This document shows positions 49,101-61,100 of a stretch of DNA of 64,000 nucleotides, piece by piece; within the stretch, counting starts at the first letter, position 1, and each line of letters begins with the position of its first letter. Location: assembly GCA_903813345.2 (NCBI GenBank), contig CAIIXF020000008.1, forward strand, positions 31,954,867 to 32,018,866, written 5' to 3'. The position numbers were made by a program, and so were the translations under genes. The notes beneath the pieces are model-generated. The model did not search any database. It was not told the origin of the DNA and saw nothing but the letters and a program-made list of their open reading frames with translations. The stretch is from Owenia fusiformis. Its lineage: Eukaryota; Annelida; Polychaeta; Sabellida; Oweniidae.

Positions 49101-52100
49101 CAACATTTAATTTTACAGTAGTTGAATGCGTAGTAGTTTTATTGCTCCATTTTCAGCCCATTGGGTTATGAATGAAGCGATGGGAGACACACCTTTAGTT
49201 TGTGGTAACAATACTGACGCAGGGTAAGTAAGGAACCGATTCCCAGGAAACAATCATTCTAAGATTTAAATTTTCGTTTTATGTTGTTTTGATTAATTAT
49301 TATGGACATGATGTCCATATTTAGTTCTAATTTTATTTATGATACAACTGGGAAAATCACGACAATGGGGCCATATGTGCACGTCGCATCATTTACGATA
49401 ATGAAATTAATTGCAAAAGTGATGTAATATAATTATTCAATCAAGCATCTATTCAAATGTATGTTTATATAAAGTTGATTGTCATAATAAAAATACCTAG
49501 ATAATATAATGAATGACATGTATATTCTAGTATTCAAAAACTGTCCCTTTAATCTTAGTTGTCTTAGTTATCAACTTGTTATCTCATGTATTATAAAAGC
49601 TTTACGTTTTCAAAGAGAATACCCTGTAATTCAGGACTATGTACGTGTATATATTAAGTAACAAGATACCATTATAATTAACAAATTAGTCTGCTCGGAG
49701 CACATTAATATCCCTATACTAATGTCATATTTGCAGGAGTTGTCCAAAGAATTACACATGTTTACCAAATATTGGGGAAAATCCTAACTATGGTTACACA
49801 TCCTTCGACAACTTTGCCTGGGCTCTTTTATGCTCGTTTAGGCTGATGACACAAGACTATTGGGAAAACCTATATCAATTGGTGAGGAAACATTTTATTG
49901 TAATTAATTATACAGGTCAATTACAAATGTTCTATGGCTTGTATAAATGGTTATTTGCATATTTGTAGATATAAGCTCCTTGAGGCAGTACTGATAGTAT
50001 ACCACTGTGTTTTGTATGAAAAGTAGCATATCCGCTAAAGTGTCAATAAGGTATTTTGTCACAACATAATAAACAGGAATATATCACATTAAAATCACTG
50101 CATATTTCCCTAATCAAAGCATCAACATGGTTACGATTAGATAATATATTAATAGATAATATATTCCTCTACAACCAGAAAGGTATTTGCATTATAATCA
50201 GTGATGGCAAAAACAGGCGATAAGACTATGACAAAAAAAGATTAAAAACTGCATTCATTAGAATATCAAAGCTCAATAACGCCGAGCAAAGTAGTTGTAA
50301 ATTGCCAAATATCGGTGTATCGTACCACAAATGACATTGGTCTTGATCAATCATTTAAAAATTACAAGGAATTGTCTAAAATAATAAAACCAGGCCGAAG
50401 TACTGACATGCTACTTTTTATAACAATAAGGCTTTTAAGATTCGTCTATTAGCTCCCTAGAAATATTGATCTCCAATATAAAATATTTAATGTCGTTAAT
50501 AAGCCAAATGTCATAATCATGTGATCAACTTGTAGTGAATTAATCAAGATAAAATGTAGTCCAATAATCTTCATGACCTAGATGTCATCCTAATCTCACA
50601 TGTTTAGACTTGTAAACTGTAGATGTAGGTGTGTAGGTCATATTGTTACACACTGCATTTGTATTCTTATTGTTTTACCTATATATTACAGGTGATTCGA
50701 GCCAATGGACCATTTCATATGCTATTCTTCATCCTCGTGATATTTATGGGCTCGTTTTACCTAGTAAACTTGATATTGGCCATCGTGGCAATGTCGTATG
50801 ATGAACAACAAAAGGCTGACCAAGACGAAGCCGATGAGAATGAAAGGGCGGAGACTCTACAAAAGGTAACAGTTTTTAAACAAAGAGATGTTCATGAGTA
50901 GGTCATCGAAACGTCAATTAGTCTATTACACTATACACCTGAAGTTGGAAAATGTATATGTTCTCGCTTATTCGATCTTGCATATTGTAGATTTTACTAG
51001 AACTTCATCCACATCACTAATTGGACCATCGTACCTATTTTCTAGAGATTTCATCACGTGAATGTAAATGTTCATTCTACACATCTGTTGTGCTATAGTT
51101 CACTGTTGAAACGTTGCTACATGTTAGCCAAGTTGGTCACCATATATTGTAGTACCCCGGACTGTAACTTAAGAATCGTGTTTCAGTTTTAACTATCCTT
51201 TTAACGAAACACTCGCTAAGCTTCAAAATGACAAGGATGGATTCAATTTGGAGGATAGCCAAAAGTATAACATGATTCTCAAGAAACTGTCCGGTGTACT
51301 ATTAAAGTCATAGATACATTTCACATTTGATATATGGTGACGTAATTTAGCTCTGATTGTGCTTCTAATGTAATAACTATGCTTGTGTGTCCCTTTTACT
51401 GGCCTAGGCTGATGACAGTTCAGTGAGTATCTAAAATTGCATGATGTTCCTGTAAGATAAAATATAAGGTTGACTGACCACCCAAATATTTTTTTCAGGG
51501 AGATATTTCAATTAACCGTTGTCATTATACACTCCCCTTTGTAATAGTGACAACCCCTTTGGATCAATTAAAAAAATATTTTTTAAATATCACCAAATAT
51601 GTCATAAATATCAAAAACAATTGGAATTGAGATACATGATAAAGATTTAAAAATTGTCAGACTTTGATATTCTATCCAAATAAAACTACTTGTTGCAAAA
51701 CTTATGGAGAGGAGTGTGTGATTGATGAAGTAACCAGATTAAGTGCAAATTATCTAATGTATAATATGTTAGATAACTTGCCAAGATCATTGCAAATAAA
51801 CCAACATCCCTATGTTATGTTTATTTACCATGTCTTTTGCAACGTATGGTAGGCCTATGTCCTTACATGTCTTACGTTATGTCCAATTCTCATTTTTACA
51901 ATGTTTGTAATATGCTATGTCGACATAAATAATGTTGATTTGCCACATCCTCTGCAACGAATGCTTTGTCGAAATATGTAATTTTTATTTGTCATGTCCA
52001 TACGTATTTGCCACGTAATGTATTTTGCAACGTATACTATGTCGAAATACTTTATGTTCATTTCCCATGTCTTTTGCAACGTATGCTATGTCGATTTATT

Positions 52101-55100
52101 TTATGTTTACTTGCCATGTGCTTTACAACGCATAATATGTCGTCATATGGTATGTTCATTTGTTACGTATTTTGCAATGTATAATATGTCAACATATGTT
52201 CGAATTTCTTATCATTGTTTTAATGAGAAAGCATTTGTGCCAAAATTAGAAAACATTCAAAATTATTTTTCGGAGTTGAATATTTACAAGAAAATCCATG
52301 TATCAACTTATTGATGTTTATATGGATGATATAAATTGTTTCTTGATTCATGGTCAATACGTCTGTTGTTTTCTTATTAAAGAACAAGTATTTGGTAACG
52401 TACATTACATCGTATGATGACACCGATCATATTTGGAGCGCTTTGTATCTATACTGTTGTGAAATATGTTTTTCGATCTAGCGATATTATGTGGCGTATT
52501 AATGTCTTCATGTCTTGTATATCAAATATGCCTTCCTTGCTTTGATTGATGTTTATCTTCATTTGATACTTTTAATCAAGCAAATTGTTCAAATCCATCT
52601 TCGACTCAGTCTGCATGTTTTATATCAAAATATAGTATTACATACAGGGTGTCCGGAAAGTAAAGATACAAATGCTCTAATTTCAATAGATAAATCTGTT
52701 GTGAGATGAAATTGCTACAGAATGTAGAATGACATTATAATAATTTATCCTGCAAATGTCATGACAAATTGTCTCAAAATAAAAAAGTTACGGTTGTTAT
52801 GGTAACAGGAGTTGCGGGTATGTGGAGCAGCATTACAATTATGTTTTATAATTCTTTTCTCCTGTTCATATCATCTTGACACTCCATCGTCTGTTGCTAT
52901 TATACATCAGATTATGTATCCAGCAAAGGATTAGTACTGTAACATTATTTATTCATTTGACACTACTACTGTTATCCAGTATTATGTATTTCCAATGTGC
53001 ATTTTGACCGGAGATTCAAAGACTTGACAAAACCACTGCTGTCAATCTCTATGATTTCTGATAAAATTGGCATCCAGCCGAGTCTCATTTTTATGTTGAA
53101 CTTCTAACAAATATTGCCTTAAACTATTCATTAATGTAGAAGTCCAACAGGCCATTATCAGGGAAATATGGGCCATTGTGCAAAAAGGTTTAATGTCAAG
53201 ACATCCTTGTAAGATTTGTTTTCTTTTGCTTTGTGAATTGGTGCATTGACTGAGGAGGTGGACTGTTGACTTTCCTATTAATCCAGGGACCCCTTTTTTA
53301 AGCACTCTTATACTTTTTCTATGATTAAACTGGTGACATTACATAGTTATGATATGTATCACTGATATCATTATACTGAAGAGAATACTATGGCAGCAAG
53401 AATACAATATCGAACAAAACAAAACATTGATAAAAATACAATAATAAACACTGTTTCAAATGGTTAAATTGTTGCAATTCATCACAATTTAGGGATATCC
53501 TGGAACTGCTCCGCATACCCCTCAACACCGTAACTATGACAACCGTAACTTTAACACATTTAGACTATATGTTATAAAAGTTGGTAGATGTATTGTAATA
53601 TAGTTCCTCTACAATCTGTAGCAATTTCAATACAAGAAAACAAAATCTATTAAAATTAGAGTATTTGTATCTTTACTTTCCGGACACCCTGTAAGATGTG
53701 TATTCTATGTTCCCTGCCCTCACATTGATCATACGTTACACATACACGAAGATCACAACACTCTGAGAATCAAAGAGAGTTGTATGGAGTACGAGTGATA
53801 TGTTTGGTGTTGTACTTTAATGAATGTTATAATCTGTTGTTGAAGATGTAAATATCAGAGAATATGTTACAATACCATAATTCTTTCGCACCAAAAATAT
53901 ATTTATGGAAAGATGAATATAATAAATATTGCATTTGTTCTTAAAGATGAAATAAATGAAACATGTGACTTAAACAGATTGTAAAAATGGTTTTGTAAAA
54001 CTGGTCTTTGTGTCTGTATCCTTAAAACAATATTGTATTTGTGTGTTATCATATACTCAATATTCTCAAAAATATTGATGTTTACTATTTGTACGTTGTA
54101 TGTTGTGTGTTATTTATTTAACAATGTGCTTATTATAAATGTTTGTTTCTTGAGATCATATCGTGGCCTTTGATATATCGTCACGTACATGTCTAAATTT
54201 TGATTTGTGGATTGTAGGTTGAAATGGCCTATTTGAAATAGTGATTCATGGTTCTTGTTTCCTATCATATTTCTCAAAGAACTCCATTGTAAACTTGGAA
54301 TTTTCAGACTGAACATTTTGAAATTTTAAAATGCGTCTCACCTGATCTAATTTTAAACTATTTTAAAATTAGATGAATTTGAAACAATATATTTACGGTA
54401 GCTATCCACCATGAGGGAGATGGGGCATGTTATGGAAATATTGATGTATAAACTTTAGCCCATTTCATGTACAGTACACTTCACTGTTAATCTCATCTTT
54501 TTACACGTTCGTCGTCGACACGGCGATGCCTCGATGTCGCTTTCAATGGTCAGTAACATACAATATTATAAAGGCATTCTATGAACCAAAATCCATTGAA
54601 TGAGCTATGTGGATGTATTACAGGCTAATTTGGAAGCTAAAGCCATGACTGTCTCTGATATGAAGAAAAGCATCTCGTCTGATATTGACCAACTAGACTA
54701 CTATGACAAAAGTAGCAGAATAGATGCTGAGAGGCTTAGCATAAAATCAGATACCTGTGCGGGAATAGATACGAAAAAGAAACTTACCGTAGTTCGACAC
54801 AATAGGAAGGTATATCTTCTCGTAGCCTGACATCGAGGCATTATAGGGGTCTGGCAAAATAATCATATTCTCAATTGACTCATTCTTGTGTACATAAATA
54901 AACGTAGTATTTGAACCAAAATCTGCAAGTTAGACAATTATGGTATTTTTGAAATGTTGAAATGTCAACACAACAATATGGTTTCTAGTTTTACATTAGT
55001 ATTGCATAATTTGAAGAATAAGAAGCTTAGATCAGTTATTTGCAAATTCGCTTTAGAGAATGAGGGGGGAGATCGTTGCGATATACATCGGATTGATAAC

Positions 55101-58100
55101 AATGTTACTAAATTAACAGCTGTCTATAAAACGACTATATAAGGACATCCAGGTGTACTAGTAGTTAAGATACTAATTCCTTCCCATACCTCCACGTATC
55201 TATGCGACATATTTCACTAAATTTATTTAATTATTTACTTTATGATTGTGGTTTACCTGATTTTGTACATATTTCCAGACAAGTTTGAGCTTGCCTCCAT
55301 CACCATTTACTCATAGAAGAACAGGGAGTGGTTTCAATTGGCGGAAAGCTCGTCACCCTGGAGACCGTCAGCCACTTGTGCTGCCATATTTGGACAAAGT
55401 GAATTTGCAGTTACCATTTGCTGATGACTCTGCAGCAGTAACTCCAACATCTGATGATCTTAATCTATGCAACCCTATTGGGAAACGGGAGCGAAGAGCT
55501 AGTTCCTCATCAAATAACAGTCACCGATCAGGATCTTTTATTGAGCGACGACCTAGTCAAAAAAAATCTGGATCACTTCTCGAGCAATGGACTAATAGGC
55601 GACCGGGCTCATTCACAGACAGACAGTCAGTCAGACGCGCTAGTATTACATCCTTCCAGAGATTTAGGGAAAGAAATGCAAGTAAAAAGAGTTCGGGGTC
55701 CAGGTCTAGTACTAAGAAGAATAGCAATGGGCACCCTCTTCTACCTGCAGTAATTGTAGATAGAACAAAGTCAGATGATATTGTAAGTATGTGCTGATTA
55801 GCAAACAAATTCTTTGTTATACTTTCTTTTCCCAATATCATAAATAAGAAAGAAAAAATGATAAGCTCAAGCAGACTGATCTAATATGCATGCTCATTTT
55901 AAATCGCTTGTTCATTGCAAGAATTTCCTCCAATGCATCGTCAATGTCAATGTCTGATCCTCTCCAATACTTTATTATGAATATGTATATAAGGGTCAAT
56001 TGGTAAGACGCCAATCCCAGGGAAGACACGTTTTTAATAAGAGTTTGTATTAGTATATCACATATAACTGTTTAATTATATTAACCTTTAATACAATATA
56101 TGTTTAGTATCATTAACATCATCAAGACATTTTCTAAAAAGGGCAACGTTAACTCGATTTATTTTCTCAAAAAATATATTGATAACTTTTTGATTATTGA
56201 AAAAGGAATAAGCAGTTAAATTCGATCGTAACCTGCAGCAAGATATAATAAATTGTCACTGATTATTTAATCATGTTATAAATAGCCCAATATGTTCGTA
56301 CATTAAACATATTGAGAATGTTGGTTTTAGGCCAACTATTTCCTATTTCTTTTCAAAGGTAAATTATGTCTTACAGTACAATGTACTTTTGCAATAAAAG
56401 TTGAAATAAAGTGCTGCCTTTTTGGTGAAAATTAGCTCATAATTTGGAGAAATTGGTGATGATGGGCGATTGAGTGACAGCTTAAGAGATAATTCATTTG
56501 AGTTTATTGTCATTATATTGTCTCATGTTGAGGTTAACACATGGACCCATTTGTTTCTGTGGTCATTGCGTTTTCAGAACTAAAGTTATAGCTCTTTAAA
56601 ATTGCTTGCCATATCTCACTTGCCCATTTTGTCCCAAATTTTCGAATTATTGTAAAAAATCAAGAAACAAATTGGAGATCCAAATTTGACAGGCTTTGAA
56701 ACGATATCCGATTTAAATTTCTAATTACCAAAGTTATACAAGTCTTAATTTTCTGGGTTAATCTTTTTTATTTGCATAATAAATTATATATAATTTTATA
56801 CATGATGTTTTACAGGGGTCTTCCATAAGCAGTTTAGACGAGGATGAAAAATACGCAAATAATCCATTTCTAAGAAGCACTCCTACTGGATCGTACCTTG
56901 ACATGAAAGGTAAGTGTTTAATTAAAAAGCAATTAAAGTGTAATTTAAGGAATCGGAAGAAATAGAGGATGAAAAACGTTTGAGCAAATCTTGGAAGTAG
57001 TTGCAGTCATTTCAAAAAAGAAATATCGAAAAGCAAGGATTGACCTAGATAAAGTCCGAATTGTTGGACTTATTGAACATTTCTGCAAGGTGGAATATGG
57101 AGAGCGAAATATAAATTGTATCTTCGAACCAACCTTACCCGCAACTCATCCCTACCCTTTCCGGTTCCTTTAAGTGAAATATATCCAATATGAGGATATG
57201 CGAAATGAATTAAATTAAAAAGCACAAATTATAGGTATATATTCTCCAGAAATATTGAGGGATCGATATAGCTCAGACAAACAACGGACTATGTATGTAT
57301 AGAAATACTTTTTATATTTTAGATGTGATGGTATTCAAGGACTTGTACAACGAAGTAGCGTCAACAGGAAAACGAAAAAGTATGTGCAATATAAGCCTAA
57401 CGAAAAGAAGACCATATCCTATGAAGTATTCTTAATAATTCGATACATGTTCATTACTTGGCACTTTGGGGATCAATGTTTGTTAAATTAATTATTATTC
57501 GAATTTAAAAAACTTAGGATTAGAATGGCATTAACCTATTTACACCATATTCCAATCTGTGAATTGTGACCGTGAAAATGCAATGTGCTTCTATTAATTC
57601 AGAAATTGATCCCCCTGCCAAGAGCTTCTTAGTAACCTCAACCTCCAGTCAACTTAACCTATTTCGGGTTAAGTCGAGTTGACTAATGGACTACAAAGAA
57701 CTGAGATGCTTTGGGTTGAATTGACTCGGGGTTAAGTTACCAGTCAATCCATCGTGAGAAACCACAGCCTTTTCTTCGTTCCCTTCTGGAATATCTCTAA
57801 TTAAAAAACAAGAAGATGTATCAGAATGCTGTCTATCTATCTTTGCATAAACGTCACTTTTTGCAATATAATCTTTGCGAATTTATCAATCTATACTGTT
57901 ATTTCCTCAATGCCAGTCTCTACTACGTACAACTCCTCACTATTTTCACAGGAATCAGGTATCGACATATCTTACACTTCTTTCTATTTGCATTATTCCT
58001 ATGGTGGTAAACTCATATTGTGTTCGATTAAGAGTATGAAAGGGCCAAACACAATTTTTAAGTTGGTCTATTCTTGCAATAGTAAACCGAATTACATATA

Positions 58101-61100
58101 ACATAAATACACTCTTACTTATTTGTTTTAAAGGATATACACCAATAAGCATGTTACATAAAGTGAGACAATGAAAAAACTCCAAAAAATCTAAAAAACA
58201 CTTTCCAAGAATAAACCACTTCGAACAAAATTTAATTTGGTACCTTCATTGCTCTTGAAACCACCATAGTTTAATGCTGTTCTATGAATTGTCTCACCCT
58301 CTATGCATTACACAGCACTAGCTTAGCTCACTTCGTCTCCATTGTCCTCTCTCCCCTCTCTCTTTCTATCTTACTTCTTATTTTATGTTCCTTATAATTT
58401 CATGTTCTTCATAATTAAGTGAATATAAATAGAACGGATCTCCTAAAAACACATTTGAATAGTTAGAATATATTAAGGGTAAATTCAAGGTATACGCACA
58501 CCAACTAACCCCAACAACCCTATTGAGTAAGCTGAACGAATAGAACATGGTGTATGAACGATCCTAAATACAATTGTACAGCAAATTAGCATCCACACAG
58601 AAATATCGAGTATTCATTAAAAAAGAACCGTGTGAGAGCATATATGTATTTATCCAAGTTTGTTTGGTGGTTGCAACATCAGAACATACTTTAAGTATTC
58701 ATATTTCTGTATTTTCCTAACGCATGGGTCCAGACAGCTTCCGCTTTGTTCTTTCCTTCTTCCTGAGCAGAATGGATGATGTCTGAGGATGAGCCCTGCG
58801 TTGGGAGGATATATTTTCTGAAACTCAATATCAAATTGTTTATCTAAAATATTAGGATCTTCTTAACTTTAAATTAACCAAGTCTTTATAATCACAATTA
58901 AGTTGTTTGCTTGCAGGCTGTATGAGCGAATACGAAGGGATGACCAGGAAGGAGTACATCAAAGCTCAGTTGCTTGAGATATTCTGTGGTTGGACGTGCT
59001 GCCCATGTTACATCAAGTTTCAAGAAATCGTCAAGCTTTTCATCATGGATGCCTTTGTGGATCTGTTCATTACACTCTGTAAGTGTTTCTAGCTTATTTG
59101 ACATACTGTATCCGTGGGATACCTTGTCTGGTGTAATTATCATCCTTATGGAAGCATGTTCCATTGTTCTGTTTTATTTTATTGGTTTACTCTTTTTCTG
59201 ACATATCATTATCATGGATATTTGTATCAATCAGTCCAACGATCCAGTTATGGAAATAACTAATACTATTTCACTTTTCATTTTAAATGAACAAAATATA
59301 TGACATCCATAGAGCTGGGGCAATGCAGGGGCGTATCCACGATTTGTCTAGGGGGTACAACTGCAAATACTCCACCATCATACCTTGCACTTGAAGCCTA
59401 GCTTCTCAACCTCTCGCCAGATCACATAGTTCTTTCCTCCGAGTTTCTTTTTCCTGGGTATCGTGAACAAAATTCAAGGTATAATTGAATCATCCCCCCC
59501 CCCCGATCTTGGTACGCCCATGCGATGTATAGCGTTGATAAATTATTAATGTCTATTTACAGGTATCCTGGTAAACACTGCATTTATGTCACTGGACCAC
59601 TATGGCATGACAGCTGAGTTTAAGGAAGTTTTAAAAATGGGAAATTTGGTAAGTATTATATTATCACATTCGCTTCAGTGTCCCTATTATACCTTTTTGA
59701 ATTTTCACATTGAAGGTCTCTCATGCCTTACTCATTCTACCATTCAGCCGGCCTGAGGAAATTATGAATTCATGAATATAACGTACCCTATGCCATACTA
59801 TCTCTTATATTTGTGGTCGCCTCTCATTCCCTATATTTCAGGACCAGTGTATCTTACCTTTAACAGTATACACCTGTATAGCCTCAATAGTGATAAATGC
59901 TGTGCCTTTATCTGCATCAGAGTAAATAAGAAAAGTATGTTAATACATGTTATTTCAGGTTTTCACTGGGATATTTACTGCCGAAGCAGTTCTCAAACTA
60001 ATTGCTCTGACTCCAATGGTATACTTCAAAAATGGTTGGAACTGCTTTGATTCATTTATTGTAGCACTAAGTCTGATAGAGTTGCCTCTAGAGGGTGTCA
60101 GTGGCCTCTCAGTTTTACGGTCATTCAGATTGGTAAGAACAATAATTTACTGAGTTTGCTCCATAAATGCATATAGGTAGTAGTGCTACAATACTACAGT
60201 TAAGTAATATGGAGGTTAAACGACATAATATGATTGACAATACAAGTGTCTGACCTGTGTACTACATTGATTGGATAATCTAAATCACCATTGTTTGTTT
60301 TAAACACAACTTACACAGACTACACAGTATCGATATGTCGGTCGCATTGGGAACATTATCAACATCAAATAATGCATGTTTGGAACATAATATAAGATGA
60401 TCCATGTTTGAAATCATAAGATAACCCATGTTTGAAATAGAACATTAGATAATCAAGTTTAAAATATAACATAAGTTAATCCCTGTTTGAAATAGAACAT
60501 AAGATAATCAAGTTTAAAATATAACATAATTTAATCCCTGTTTGAAATAGAACATAAGATAATCAAGTTCGATATATAACATAAGATAATCCCTGTTTGA
60601 AATGTACCATAAGATAATCCATGTTTGAAGTATAACATAAGATAATCCATGTTTGAAATATAACAAGATAATCAATGTTTGTAATAGAACATAAGATAAT
60701 CAAGTTCGATATATAATATAAGATAATCCCTGTTTGAAATGTACCATAAGATAATCCATGTTTGAAGTATAACATAAGATAATCCATGTTTGAAATATAA
60801 CAAGATAATCAATGTTTGAAATAGAACATAAGATAATCAAGTTCGATATATAACATAAGATAATCCCTGTTTGAAATGTACCATAAGATAATCCATGTTT
60901 GAAGTATAACATAAGATAGTCCATGTTTGAAATAGAACATAAGATAATCAAGTTCGATATATAACATAAGATAATCCCTGTTTGAAATGTACCATAAGAT
61001 AATCCATGTTTGAAGTATAACATAAGATAATCCATGTTTGAAATATAGCAAGATATATACATTTCATATACAACGTCACTAACACGGCTCATCTTTGTTC

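Noticed and set aside
49157-49223. Exons 8a and 8b both constitutive
   Set aside because: Joining 8a to 8b shifts the frame and gives a stop after GPLGYE.
55454-55841. Overlapping open frames on both strands at Nav exon 12
   Set aside because: Shadows of the I-II linker exon.
57950-58012. Possible extra linker exon after CTATTTTCACAG
   Set aside because: In the required phase it runs without a fitting donor to a stop, and exon 14 joins exon 15 directly in frame.
60563-61092. Minus-strand frames up to 130 codons rich in ILCYISN-type repeats
   Set aside because: Translation of the 28-bp intronic array.
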